Made by a program: the position numbers and the translations under genes
Part shown: positions 1-8,850 of the stretch, in pieces
Numbering within the stretch: the stretch's first letter is position 1
How the letters are laid out: each line of letters begins with the position of its first letter
Assembly (NCBI RefSeq): GCF_042650885.1
Contig: NZ_JBHSBU010000001.1
Span: 186,001-250,000, forward strand
Source of the DNA: Chitinimonas_A lacunae
GTDB taxonomy: Bacteria > Pseudomonadota > Gammaproteobacteria > Burkholderiales > Chitinimonadaceae
Reading direction: 5' to 3'
Length of the DNA stretch: 64,000 nucleotides
Notes under the pieces: generated by a model
What the model was told of the DNA's origin: nothing
The model's input: only the letters and a program-made list of their open reading frames with translations
The model's database searches: none

Positions 1-630
1 GATCATGCCCTGATCAGGGTAGGTATGCGTGTGCTGCTGGAGAATATGGCGGATTTCCGCCTGGTCGCTGAGGCCGAGGATGGCGAAGCCTTGTGTCGGC
101 TGGCTCGGACACACGAACCCGATATCGTGATCACCGACCTCGAGATGCCGCATATGGACGGTCTGGCAGCGCTGATCGAGCTACAGACGCTGCCCAGGCC
201 GCCCCGGGTGATCGTTCTCAGCATGCACGTGACGGCCGAGGCGATCCGGGCGGCCACCGCGCATGGGGCGGTGGCCTTTCTGTCCAAGGATGCGCTGTTG
301 CTCGAGCTGGAGCTGGCCCTGCGCGAAGTGGCACGCGGCGGCCGTTATGTCAGCGCTTCGGTGTCGGACATCCTGCTCAAGGAGCTGTCCCACAGCACTT
401 CGCCGCCCTTGCCACAGGATGCCCCCGATGCGCTGCTGAGTCCGCGCCAGATCGAGGTGCTCAAGCTGCTGGCCGATGGCCGTTCGGTCAAGGAAACCGC
501 TTATGCGCTCGGTCTGAGCCCCAAAACCGTGGAAACCCACCGTGCCCAGATTCTGCATCGGCTTGGTCTGCGTGATACGGCCGGGTTGGTGGCCTATGCC
601 ATTCGGCATGGCTTGCGCAGTGTCGAATAG
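1..630 (+). CDS. LuxR/NarL-family response regulator, 5' end outside window
   Basis: The reading frame is open from base 1. The first codons read DHALIRVGMRVLLE, the classic start of a NarL-type receiver just after its first acidic residue, so the apparent ATG at 25 is internal and roughly ten residues lie upstream of the window. The receiver phosphorylation site is the Asp in VITDLEMPHMDG, with LSKDA as the conserved Lys region. A C-terminal LuxR-type helix-turn-helix follows (LSPRQIEVLKLLADG ... SPKTVETHRAQIL). The family binds DNA as a phosphorylated dimer. The cognate kinase is not visible and probably lies upstream. No partner in this window is obvious. Confidence 0.93.
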   Translation, partial: DHALIRVGMRVLLENMADFRLVAEAEDGEALCRLARTHEPDIVITDLEMPHMDGLAALIELQTLPRPPRVIVLSMHVTAEAIRAATAHGAVAFLSKDALLLELELALREVARGGRYVSASVSDILLKELSHSTSPPLPQDAPDALLSPRQIEVLKLLADGRSVKETAYALGLSPKTVETHRAQILHRLGLRDTAGLVAYAIRHGLRSVE

Positions 631-877
631 CCGCTACCTGCTCCGCTATTGGCAAGGGATAGCGCCCGCAGTCTAAATGGAAATAAATAGGAAAAACATA
701 TGCAAGATTAATGGCGGGTTCTAGAATTTTATGAAAAATATCCTCCAAGCCAATCGTGCCTCCAGCACCCATCGTCTCCCCACTTTCCTACCGTTCAGCC
801 GCTCATGCTGAGCTGTAGTGAGGGCTGGCTATAGTGAGGAAGTCCTGCTGCTGTAGCGCTCTCTGGAGGATTCGACG

Positions 878-1660
878 ATGGGCCGCCTGCTGACCTTGTT
901 CTCACTGTTTCTTCCCTTGTCGCTGACGGTGTCGGCCGCCGAGAAGGTGGTGCTCTACGGCGACGATGACTACGCCCCTTATTCCTTTGTCGAAAATGGC
1001 CAGTTCCGTGGCATCTATGTCGATCTGCTCAAGCGCATCGCCCCCAAACTTGCGCCCGAGTACGAACTGGAGCTGCGCGCCGTGCCGTGGAAGCGAGGGC
1101 TGGCCGAGTTGGAGCGCGGCACCAGCCTGGGGCTGTTTCCGCCTTACCAGCGCAGCGAACGCACCTATATCCAGCCGTATTCGGCGCCACTCTACAAAGA
1201 GTCGGTGGTGCTGTTTTGCAATGACGAAGTGATGAAAACGCCCAGAAAGCAGTTCCCGCAGGATTTCAACGGCCTGGTCGTCGGTGTCAACGCCGGTTTC
1301 ACCTTGACCGACAAACTTCAGGAAGCCGCCAAAGCCGGCAAGATCAAGCTAGAAGAAGCCAAGGGCAACGACGCGAACCTGCTCAAGCTCGCCGCCAAAC
1401 GGATCGGCTGCTACGCCAACGACGCCGTCTCGGTGCGCTATTCGCTGCGCCGCCTGCGCGAGGCACCGGGCGCCTTGGCAGATATCAAGACGCTGACCCT
1501 GCGTGACGCGGTCGAGCTAGCGGGCGAAAACGCCTATGTCGGCTACAGCCGCACCTTCAAAGCCCCTTATAAAGACGACTTTATCCGCCGACTCGACGCG
1601 GCCCTGGCCGGATTGGCCCCGGAAGAAGTCAATAAGCTGGTGGCGCGCTATATCAATTAG
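878..1660 (+). CDS. Periplasmic solute-binding protein, family 3 (SBP_bac_3)
   Basis: 260 aa. A Sec signal peptide is visible (MGRLLTLFSLFLPLSLTVSA, cleavage near residue 20), followed by a family-3 amino-acid-type binding fold: VVLYGDDDYAPYSFVENGQF, FRGIYVDLLKRIA, then the typical middle and C-terminal lobes ending in EEVNKLVARYIN. The start is supported by GGAGG about 9 bases upstream. No permease or ATPase gene is adjacent, so it is either an orphan transport component or a soluble sensor-type binding protein; such solitary members are common in betaproteobacteria. The ligand cannot be read from the sequence. The upstream gap (631-877) holds no gene that I can see. Confidence 0.85.
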   Translation: MGRLLTLFSLFLPLSLTVSAAEKVVLYGDDDYAPYSFVENGQFRGIYVDLLKRIAPKLAPEYELELRAVPWKRGLAELERGTSLGLFPPYQRSERTYIQPYSAPLYKESVVLFCNDEVMKTPRKQFPQDFNGLVVGVNAGFTLTDKLQEAAKAGKIKLEEAKGNDANLLKLAAKRIGCYANDAVSVRYSLRRLREAPGALADIKTLTLRDAVELAGENAYVGYSRTFKAPYKDDFIRRLDAALAGLAPEEVNKLVARYIN

Positions 1661-2031
1661 TTGATTGCTTCACGGCCTTGCTGACTACCCGTTGGAGCGA
1701 GACATCAGACGGGTCTGGAGGCGCTGACCGGGGCAGGTTGACCGAAGCGGTATGGCTGGCATCTCAGGGTCCCTTAGGGGAAATCCTGAGGGTAGGTGAG
1801 GAGGTGGCTATCGGGATGGATAGGGCGGAGAGAGTGAGTGTAGGAACTATTTAATAAAATATGCATATCTTCTGCTAGAAATAGATGGGGATATGAGGAT
1901 AAATAAAAATATTATCTCTTCGTGGGCCACAAACTGTCCGTAATGCGATTGAAACGAACTATCGCGCAACTGGTAAACATTCGTTTTCCAGTAGATGATG
2001 CGCAGGCACCGTTCCTGTTGCCGGCCCGACC
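1661..2031. other. Gene-free gap upstream of dinB
   Basis: About 370 bases without a convincing ORF. The right half is AT-rich (around 1840-1920) and plausibly carries the dinB promoter. A 9-bp stem-loop (ACTGGTAAA / TTTTCCAGT, one mismatch) lies at 1969-1992. I looked for a LexA-type CTGT-N8-ACAG box and did not find a convincing one. Confidence 0.5.
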
Positions 2032-3081
2032 ATGCGCAAGATCATCCATATCGATTGCGATTGTTTCTACGCTTCCGTTGAAACCCGGGAGAACCCGAGC
2101 TTGCGCGGTCGGCCGATGGCGGTCGGCGGCGATCCGCAGCGGCGTGGGGTGATCGCCACCTGCAACTACGAAGCCCGCCGCTTTGGCGTGCGCTCGGCCA
2201 TGGCCAGTGGCTATGCCCTCAAACTCTGTCCCGACCTGATCCTGCTGCCACCCCGCTTCGAGCTGTACCGTGCGGTCAGCCACGCCATCCATGCGATCTA
2301 CCACGACTACAGCGACCTGATCGAACCGCTGTCGCTCGATGAAGCCTTTCTCGACGTTAGCGGCCTCGACCATTGTCGTGGCAGCGCCACCTTGATGGCG
2401 GCGGAAATCCGCAGCCGGATCGAACGGGAAATCGGCATTACCGCCTCCGCCGGCATCGCCCCCAATAAATTCGTCGCCAAGATCGCCAGCGACTGGAATA
2501 AGCCCAATGGCCAATTCGTCGTCCGCCCCGAAGAACTGGACGCCTTTGTCGCGGCCTTGCCCGTCGAAAAAATCTTTGGCGTGGGCAAGGTGACGGCCGC
2601 CAAGCTGCGCCAGTTGGGCGCCGTAACCTGTGCCGATCTGCGCGAGTGGCCATTGACCCGGCTGGTGCGCGAATTCGGCCGCTTCGGTGAACGGCTGTAC
2701 GAGCTGTGCCGGGGCATCGACGAGCGTCCGGTGGCGCCCGACCGGCCACGCAAATCGCTCAGCGTCGAGAACACCTATGCCTACGATCTGCGTGGACACG
2801 CGGTATGCCACGACGAGCTGCTGCGCCTGATCGACGACCTGCGCCGCCGCCTGGAGCGCACGGCCGAAGAAGCGCCTATCCATAAGGCGTTCGTCAAAAT
2901 CCGCTTTACTGATTTCAGCCAGACCACAGTCGAATGCGTCGATACCCGCCCCGACCGGGCGACCTGGCAACGCCTGCTCGACCAGGGCCTGGCCCGCTCC
3001 GATCAGGCTGTACGGCTATTGGGTGTCGGGGTGCGGTTTGAAGAACGCAAGGCGGTGCCAGAGCAGTTGTCGCTGTGGTAA
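2032..3081 (+). CDS. dinB: DNA polymerase IV (Y-family translesion polymerase)
   Basis: 349 aa, normal length for DinB. The first catalytic motif is at the N-terminus (IHIDCDCFYASVE; metal ligand Asp8, steric-gate aromatic region Phe12/Tyr13). The second, SLDEAFLDV, is near residue 102. It is followed by TASAGIAPNKFVAKIAS and the thumb helix-hairpin-helix (KIFGVGKVTAAKLRQLG). The C-terminus ends VPEQLSLW, a plausible beta-clamp-binding tail (QLSLW). The start ATG matches family length; no strong Shine-Dalgarno is seen. Function: error-prone bypass of lesions. A stand-alone gene. Confidence 0.97.
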   Translation: MRKIIHIDCDCFYASVETRENPSLRGRPMAVGGDPQRRGVIATCNYEARRFGVRSAMASGYALKLCPDLILLPPRFELYRAVSHAIHAIYHDYSDLIEPLSLDEAFLDVSGLDHCRGSATLMAAEIRSRIEREIGITASAGIAPNKFVAKIASDWNKPNGQFVVRPEELDAFVAALPVEKIFGVGKVTAAKLRQLGAVTCADLREWPLTRLVREFGRFGERLYELCRGIDERPVAPDRPRKSLSVENTYAYDLRGHAVCHDELLRLIDDLRRRLERTAEEAPIHKAFVKIRFTDFSQTTVECVDTRPDRATWQRLLDQGLARSDQAVRLLGVGVRFEERKAVPEQLSLW

Positions 3082-3263
3082 CACGGCTGTGGTTGAGGCA
3101 CCGCTGAACTGTCCGCGCTGGGGTTGTAAGGGAGAGGCAGGGGAGAGGCTGGCGTTTACAATCGCAGCTTAGTTAGCATGATCTATGTGTCGATATGTCA
3201 AACCAATGTAAACACTAGCTTTGCATTCGGATAAGAAATCCCCAGGAAATTATTCTTTCTTTC

Positions 3264-5213
3264 CTACAAATGATCTTTGGCGCTACTGCCCTGTTGCCGA
3301 CTGCTTTCTGTTGGCAGCGTGAAGTGGAAGACCGTATGGCCAGCTGCGGTGGTCTCATGCCATAGCTGGCCGCCGTGGTCTTCGATAATCGAGCGGCAGA
3401 TGGCGAGCCCGAGGCCAAGTCCGGTTGGTTTGGTGGTGAAGAAGGGGCGATAGAGCTGATCGTCTGCACCGGCCTCCATGCCCGTCCCGTTGTCCTCGAC
3501 CGACACGGTCAGCAAGCCATTGCTGTCAGGCAGACCAATGTGCAGGTCGATGCGCCGCTCCTGACCGGCATCGGCCGCGCGGACGGCCTCGAAGGCGTTG
3601 CTGATCAGATTGACCATCACCTGTTCGATCTGTAGGCGGTCGCCGTGGACGAGGCAGCTATCGGTGGCCGGCAGATGGGCACGGAGCGCCACCTTCTGCT
3701 GACGGGCTTTGTGCTCGAACCAATCGAGCACCTCGCGCACCAGCTCGTTGAGGGCAACGGCGCGATGGGTGCTGATATGGGCGCGCGAGAAGTCACGCAT
3801 CCGCCAGACAATTTCGCCGGCGCGTCGGACCTGTTTATTGAGTTTGTCCAGATAACCAAGCGCGGCGGTCGGATCATCACGCAGATCCTGCGCACAGGCA
3901 GCGCTATAGCCGGAGATGGCGGTAAGCGGCTGATTGATCTCATGCGCCAGCATCGAGGCCATTTCGCCCAGCAGAATCAGGCGGGCACTATGGGCCAGCT
4001 GCTCCTGGCGCTGCTGGTCGAGTTCATCGCGGGCGCGCTGGGCGCTGATATCGTCTTTCAGGGTGATGAAGTGGCTGATGGCGCCATGCTGATCGTGCAG
4101 CGGAATGATTCGCACACTGGCCCAGTAGGTCGATCCATCGCAGCGGCGGCAGAGTTGCTCACCCTGCCATTCGCGGCCGGCCAGGATGGCTTCCCATTGT
4201 TCGCGTTCGAGTTCGGGCGAGGTGGCGGCGTTGACCAGGCGGGCGGGCTGGCTGTGGACCGAGTGTGGCGAGCAGTCGTTGAGTTCACAGAAGCGACGGT
4301 TGACGTAGCAGACCTTGCCTTGCAGATCGGTGATCCGCACCGACACCGAAATCTGTTCGATGGCCCGGGAAAGATGGTGCAAGCGGGCCTCGGCGGTAAA
4401 ACGCTCGGTCAGATCGTGCAGCACCAGCGTCAGCGCCGCCTCCGAGGGGTTGCCGGCCAGCGCCAGCAATTCGAGCGGGAACGGGTCGCGTCCGCTGCGC
4501 AGCCCGACCAGGGTGGCCACCTGGCTGAGCCCGGCTGCCGGCGGCGTCGCCAGTTGATGGCGCAGAAAAGGTTGGCTGGGCGGCGTCAGCAGCTCGGCGA
4601 AATGACGACCGATGGTTTTTCCGGCCGGCAGATCGAACATCCGCAGCGCTGCCGCATCGCAGCGCACGATACGGCCGGCCGCGTCGAGACAGACCAGCGC
4701 GGCCATCTGATCGGGCAAGGTATCGGCTGGCAGCGGCGGCTCGTAGCGTGGGGTGTGGATTTCCTGGAGCAGGCTGACCACCTGCCGTGGCTGGCCCGGG
4801 GGCGTCGGCAGCGGACGGCTTTGCTGGCGCAGCCACAGATGGCTGCCGTCGGGGCGGCGGATGCGGTACTCGCTGAGATGGCCTGCCGGCTGGTCCAGCC
4901 CGTCGAATGCCAGTGGCGTCGGCGTGATGATCAACTCGCGCCATAAGCCGGGCTGGGCCAGCAGCTCGGTGGCCGTCAGCCCGTACAAGGCCGCGACGGC
5001 GCCATGGATCGAGCGGAGCTGACCGCTGTCGTGCTCGGCCACCAGCACCACCATGCCAAGTCCCTGGAGCAGCGCTTCGGGCAGGCTCGCCATCGATTCA
5101 ACGGTGAGGCTGTCGTGCAGGGCGCTGGACGGGTCACGCCGCATCGGCGGCGGATTGCGCCCGATCGGGGCGGCCGGTACCGGCTGCGGCGTGGCGGCGC
5201 GTCCGCTTTTCAT
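3264..5213 (-). CDS. PAS-domain sensor histidine kinase (FixL/TodS-like, soluble)
   Basis: 649 aa with no transmembrane segment visible. Three PAS-like units are recognisable: near residues 45-150, 165-265 and 285-400, the last followed by a PAC-type segment. The dimerisation/phosphoacceptor motif is SMLAHEINQPLTAISGYS (His near 430), the DctB/FixL type with ...NQPL. The ATPase domain has VMVNLISNAFEAV (N box), VEDNGTGM (G1) and GLGLGLAICRSIIEDHGG (G2). It overlaps the preceding regulator gene by ATGA (5210-5213), so the two are translationally coupled and almost certainly cognate. The signal is unknown; the PAS units suggest an intracellular cue such as redox state, oxygen or an aromatic ligand. 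Confidence 0.93.
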   Translation of the reverse strand: MKSGRAATPQPVPAAPIGRNPPPMRRDPSSALHDSLTVESMASLPEALLQGLGMVVLVAEHDSGQLRSIHGAVAALYGLTATELLAQPGLWRELIITPTPLAFDGLDQPAGHLSEYRIRRPDGSHLWLRQQSRPLPTPPGQPRQVVSLLQEIHTPRYEPPLPADTLPDQMAALVCLDAAGRIVRCDAAALRMFDLPAGKTIGRHFAELLTPPSQPFLRHQLATPPAAGLSQVATLVGLRSGRDPFPLELLALAGNPSEAALTLVLHDLTERFTAEARLHHLSRAIEQISVSVRITDLQGKVCYVNRRFCELNDCSPHSVHSQPARLVNAATSPELEREQWEAILAGREWQGEQLCRRCDGSTYWASVRIIPLHDQHGAISHFITLKDDISAQRARDELDQQRQEQLAHSARLILLGEMASMLAHEINQPLTAISGYSAACAQDLRDDPTAALGYLDKLNKQVRRAGEIVWRMRDFSRAHISTHRAVALNELVREVLDWFEHKARQQKVALRAHLPATDSCLVHGDRLQIEQVMVNLISNAFEAVRAADAGQERRIDLHIGLPDSNGLLTVSVEDNGTGMEAGADDQLYRPFFTTKPTGLGLGLAICRSIIEDHGGQLWHETTAAGHTVFHFTLPTESSRQQGSSAKDHL

Positions 5214-5827
5214 TGGGTGATCCGGGTCGAGGCGATTTCGCGGATCAACTCGGGGGTCGAGGTGACATGCATCTTGTGCAGCACCTTGCTGCGGTATTCC
5301 TCCACTGTCTTGAGGCTCAAGCCCATCAGGTCGGCGATCTGCTTGCTGCGCCGGCCTTCGAGGATCAGTTCGAACACTTCGCGCTCACGTGGCGTCAGGC
5401 AGGCTACCCGGGCTGCGATGGTTTCCCTGCTCATCCGCTCGGCCCGCTGGGCACGGAAACTGGCGATGCAATGCTGTACCCGCTCAAGCAGCTCATGCTC
5501 CTGCAAAGGCTTTTGCAGAAAATCGACCGCCCCTTGCCGCATCGCCTCGACCGCCAAAGGCACATCGCCATGGCCCGTGATAAACACAATCGGAATATTG
5601 GCGCGCCGCTGATTGAGCCGGCGTTGCAGTTCCAGACCGCTGATATCGGGCAGGCGAATATCGAGCACCAGGCAGGCGCACGGCTGGCTGCAATAGCCGA
5701 GCAGGAAATCGACGGCGCTGCCATAGCTCTCGACCGGAATTTTCAGACTGCGCAACATCAGGCACAGGGCCTCGCGCACCGCCGGGTCGTCATCGACCAC
5801 CACGACATATTCCTCGACTCTTGCCAT
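5210..5827 (-). CDS. FixJ-family response regulator (REC + LuxR HTH)
   Basis: 205 aa. The receiver has the acidic pocket (VVVVDDDPAVREAL), phosphoacceptor Asp56 in VLDIRLPDISG, switch Thr in FITGHGDVP and Lys in FLQKPLQ, the FixJ/TodT/StyR signature. The DNA-binding domain is LTPREREVFELILEG ... SLKTVEEYRSKVLHKM. It is first in a two-gene leftward operon with the PAS kinase. The promoter should lie in the 5828-6210 gap shared with the divergent GGDEF-EAL gene. Confidence 0.95.
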   Translation of the reverse strand: MARVEEYVVVVDDDPAVREALCLMLRSLKIPVESYGSAVDFLLGYCSQPCACLVLDIRLPDISGLELQRRLNQRRANIPIVFITGHGDVPLAVEAMRQGAVDFLQKPLQEHELLERVQHCIASFRAQRAERMSRETIAARVACLTPREREVFELILEGRRSKQIADLMGLSLKTVEEYRSKVLHKMHVTSTPELIREIASTRITQ

Positions 5828-6132
5828 GACAGCCTCGCGCCAATCACAGGTATCGATGGGGAAGGGGACGGCTTGCCGACGCTGCCGCCAGGCAGCCAGG
5901 CGCCAGCAAGCGGATTGCCTTTTCCGGTTTATCGATCAGCGGGCGCCGCTTGACAAGCCTAGATGAGGTTTGGGCCGCCATACGGTCCCTCGGGGCTGAG
6001 CCGCCTTTCCCGGGGAAACCCGGGGGTGCCCTAGGAGTTTTCCGGGTAGAGAAAGCGTTGCTCCCGATCCAACAATGGCTACAAGCATTTTCTTATCTTG
6101 TTTGAATGGCTTCAAAGCCACAGGAGCTTGCT
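5828..6132. other. Divergent intergenic region with GAAA-loop hairpin
   Basis: This region separates the leftward FixJ-type regulator from the rightward GGDEF-EAL block. It contains a short very stable hairpin, CCCGGG-GAAA-CCCGGG, at 6009-6024 (a GNRA tetraloop if transcribed). No protein-coding signal convinces me. Confidence 0.45.
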
Positions 6133-6201
6133 ATGAACCCGTCAGGGCCGCCGCCCCTACAGACTGCCGCCAGTGGTGTGGCGCTGTTTCAGGTTCACTA
6201 G
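6133..6201 (+). CDS. 22-codon upstream ORF, in frame with the GGDEF-EAL gene
   Basis: ATG at 6133 is preceded by AGGAG at 6122-6126 with 6-base spacing, the better Shine-Dalgarno of this locus. The ORF runs 22 codons to a TAG at 6199-6201 and is in the same frame as the GGDEF-EAL gene, whose GTG start is only 9 bases further on. It may be a leader peptide that couples translation, or the original N-terminus of the large protein cut off by an amber mutation. The peptide is proline-rich and not recognisable. Confidence 0.35.
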   Translation: MNPSGPPPLQTAASGVALFQVH

Positions 6202-6210
6202 GAATCGCCT

Positions 6211-7971
6211 GTGTCCTTTCCTCTGCATTTCCACTACCCGGGCGCTCCTGATCTGGCGTGGCCCGTTTCCTGTTCGAACGATCAATTGCGTCATATGTTG
6301 CTGGTCGATGCGGTCTCTCTGGCGCTGACCGGCAACGGAGTGGTGCTGCTTGACACGGCTGGCCTGGTACTCGACGTCAATCCGGCCGCCGAAGCCATGG
6401 TCGGCTGGGAGGCCGACCAACTGCGGGGGCAGCACTGCGAGCTGTTTGTCTGGAATATCGATGGCACATCGCTGCTGCCGGACCTGCTGCCGCATTTGCA
6501 CGATGAAGGCCGCTGGAGTGGCGAAGCCTATGTCCGTCACCACCACGGCCATACGTTACCGGTGCGACTGCACCTACAGCTTATCGCGCCCGGATATGGT
6601 CACGACGGCTGTTGCGTGGCCGTGTTCTGCGATCTGAGCCGCAGCCGGATGGACCAGTCGCTGATTACCCAACTGACCCGCTTTGACACGTTGACCGGCC
6701 TGCCCAACTGGGAAGCGGTACAGGAGCGTCTGCAGCAACTGCTGACCACCACGCCGGTGCCATCGGCGGTCGCGGTATTGCTGCTCGACCTTGACCGCTT
6801 CAAGGCGATCAACGATGCCATGGGCCAGGTGGTGGGCGACTGCATTATCGAAAGCCTGGCCAGCCGGCTGGTATGGTGCGCCGGCAGCGAGGCGATGGTG
6901 GCGCGCCGCAGCGGCGACGAGTTCTGTCTGGTGTTGCCAAGTGCCGATGCCGAGGCAGCCGGCCAACTGGCCGAGAGGGTGCTGGCCCTGGTGGCGCAGC
7001 CGATGGAGCTGGCCCACCAGCAATATATTCTGAGCGCCTGTATCGGTATCAGCCTCTATCCCGAACACGGTGAAAGTGCCGCGCAATTGCTCAGCAATGC
7101 CGGCAGTGCCCTGCATCTGGCCAAACAGGCCGGCCAGGGCAATATCCGCTTCTTCTCGCACGATCTGACCGAACAGGCACGCCGGCGCCGCACCCTTGAA
7201 GAAGGGCTGCATCGGGCACTGGAGCGTGAGGAATTCTTTCTGTGCTATCAGCCGCAGCTCGACCTGCACGGCGGCGCCACGGTCGGGATGGAGGCGCTGA
7301 TCCGCTGGCGTGGTCCCGACGGGCAGCTGGTCGCCCCGATGGAATTCATTCCGCTGGCCGAGCAGACCGGCCAGATTCTCGCCATCGGCCAGTGGGTACT
7401 GCGTCAAGCCTGCCGGCAAGGCCGGGCCTGGCACGATGCTGGGTTCTCGACGCTACAGATGGCCGTCAATCTGTCCCCGTGCCAGTTCTTGCAGGACAAC
7501 CTGCCGCAGCTGCTCGATCAGGTACTGCTGGAGACGGGCTTTCCGGCCCACTGCCTTGAACTCGAAATCACCGAAGGGGTGCTGATGCACGACCCGGTCC
7601 GCGCCGCCCGCATGCTGGCGGTGCTGCGCGAGATGGGGGTGGGCTTTTCGGTCGACGATTTCGGTACTGGTTACTCCTCGCTGGCGTATCTCAAGCGTTT
7701 CCAGCTCGACCGACTCAAGATCGACCGCTCGTTTGTGCGCGACTGCTGCCATGACCGTCAGGACGGCGCCATCGTCGATGCGATCATCAGCCTGGCGCGC
7801 AATCTGGGGCTCGATGTGATCGCCGAAGGGGTGGAAACCGCCAGTCAGCTCGATTTTCTGCGTGCCCAGGGCTGTGGCCTGGTGCAGGGTTATCTGTTCA
7901 GCCCGCCGCTGCCCGCCAGCGAAGTGACGGGCTGGCTGACCAGCTCGATTGCCGCGCGAGGCCCCGTATGA
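6211..7971 (+). CDS. PAS-GGDEF-EAL c-di-GMP signalling protein
   Basis: 586 aa. An N-terminal PAS domain (about 25-140, GVVLLDTAGLVLDVNPAAEA) is followed by GGDEF (about 150-310) and EAL (about 325-575). The cyclase signature is SGDEF rather than GGDEF, and the RxxD inhibitory site is not present at the usual spacing, so cyclase activity is uncertain. The EAL domain has every hallmark: MEALIRWR, NLSPCQF, ELEITEGVL, DDFGTGYSSLAYLK, IAEGVET, so phosphodiesterase activity is expected. The GTG start at 6211 has AGGAA upstream; an in-frame ATG at 6295 just before the PAS core is an alternative. The stop overlaps cheR by ATGA, which links it to the chemotaxis block. Confidence 0.9.
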   Translation: MSFPLHFHYPGAPDLAWPVSCSNDQLRHMLLVDAVSLALTGNGVVLLDTAGLVLDVNPAAEAMVGWEADQLRGQHCELFVWNIDGTSLLPDLLPHLHDEGRWSGEAYVRHHHGHTLPVRLHLQLIAPGYGHDGCCVAVFCDLSRSRMDQSLITQLTRFDTLTGLPNWEAVQERLQQLLTTTPVPSAVAVLLLDLDRFKAINDAMGQVVGDCIIESLASRLVWCAGSEAMVARRSGDEFCLVLPSADAEAAGQLAERVLALVAQPMELAHQQYILSACIGISLYPEHGESAAQLLSNAGSALHLAKQAGQGNIRFFSHDLTEQARRRRTLEEGLHRALEREEFFLCYQPQLDLHGGATVGMEALIRWRGPDGQLVAPMEFIPLAEQTGQILAIGQWVLRQACRQGRAWHDAGFSTLQMAVNLSPCQFLQDNLPQLLDQVLLETGFPAHCLELEITEGVLMHDPVRAARMLAVLREMGVGFSVDDFGTGYSSLAYLKRFQLDRLKIDRSFVRDCCHDRQDGAIVDAIISLARNLGLDVIAEGVETASQLDFLRAQGCGLVQGYLFSPPLPASEVTGWLTSSIAARGPV

Positions 7972-8798
7972 ATGCCCTGCTACAGCGACCGACCCTGTCG
8001 GAGCACGAATTCGGCCGGCTGCGCGAGTTGATCCGGCGCGAGGCGGCCATCCATTTGCCGGCGCATATGAAACAGTCGGTGTCGTGCCGGCTGGAGCAGC
8101 GGCTGCGTCGTCTGGCGCTGCGCGGCTTTGCCGAGTATTTCGACTATATCAGCCACAACCAGAACGTCGCCGAGCTGCAACGGGCGGTGGATCTGCTGAC
8201 CACCCACGAGACCTATTTCTTCCGTGAACCGGAGCAGTTCGACTATCTGACGCGCTCGCTGCTGCCGCAACTGGGCAGCGGGTCGCTGCGTTTCTGGAGT
8301 GCAGCCGCCTCGAGCGGCGAAGAGGCTTACAGCATCGCCATGGTGTTGATGGCGAACTTGGGAGCGGGGAACCGGTGGGAGGTGCTGGGCAGCGATATCA
8401 GCGCCGAAGTGCTGGAAAAGGCCAGGGAAGGCGTCTATCGCCACGAGAGGCTGGAATTGATTCCAATCCCCTATCTGCATCGGTTCTGTCTGCGCGGCGT
8501 CGGCCGCGCGGCGGGCTCGGTGCAGATCGATCAGACGCTGCGACAACGGGTACGGTTCTGTCGCATGAATCTGGCGTCCCTTCCAGCTGGGCTGGAGCCG
8601 TTCGATGTAATTTTTCTGCGCAACGTGCTGTTCTATTTCGATGCCTCCACCCGCCAGCGTGTGCTGGCCGGCGTGGTCAGCCGGCTCAAACCGGGCGGCT
8701 GGCTGCTGCTGGGTCATGCCGAATGCCTCAATGCCGCCAGCTTTGGCCTGCGTCGGCAATGTCCTGGCGTATACCGGCAGGTTGGAGAGGCATCGTGA
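7968..8798 (+). CDS. cheR: Chemotaxis protein methyltransferase CheR
   Basis: 276 aa. An N-terminal all-alpha CheR domain is followed by the SAM-binding domain: RFWSAAASSGEEAYSIAMVL is the AdoMet glycine-rich motif, FREPEQFDYL and IFLRNVLFYFD are family signatures. It methylates glutamates in the cytoplasmic helices of chemoreceptors. The start overlaps the preceding GGDEF-EAL stop (ATGA), suggesting translational coupling. The two downstream receptors are its likely substrates; neither carries an obvious C-terminal CheR-tethering pentapeptide. Confidence 0.95.
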   Translation: MNALLQRPTLSEHEFGRLRELIRREAAIHLPAHMKQSVSCRLEQRLRRLALRGFAEYFDYISHNQNVAELQRAVDLLTTHETYFFREPEQFDYLTRSLLPQLGSGSLRFWSAAASSGEEAYSIAMVLMANLGAGNRWEVLGSDISAEVLEKAREGVYRHERLELIPIPYLHRFCLRGVGRAAGSVQIDQTLRQRVRFCRMNLASLPAGLEPFDVIFLRNVLFYFDASTRQRVLAGVVSRLKPGGWLLLGHAECLNAASFGLRRQCPGVYRQVGEAS

Positions 8799-8850
8799 AT
8801 CGGTGGCTTCCGCTTTCCTTCCACTTGTTTGCCCTGTCCAAGGAGTTCTC

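Noticed and set aside
1920..2031. Possible LexA (SOS) box before dinB
   Set aside because: An ACTGT half-site exists near 1933 but no matching ACAG at the right spacing.
3645..4946. 433-codon plus-strand frame opposite the PAS kinase
   Set aside because: Antisense shadow; no recognisable domain, while the minus strand encodes HisKA and PAS motifs.
8641..8850. 70-codon N-terminal extension of chemoreceptor 1
   Set aside because: It overlaps the cheR coding sequence; the internal ATG at 8851 has AAGGAG and matches the paralogue's start.
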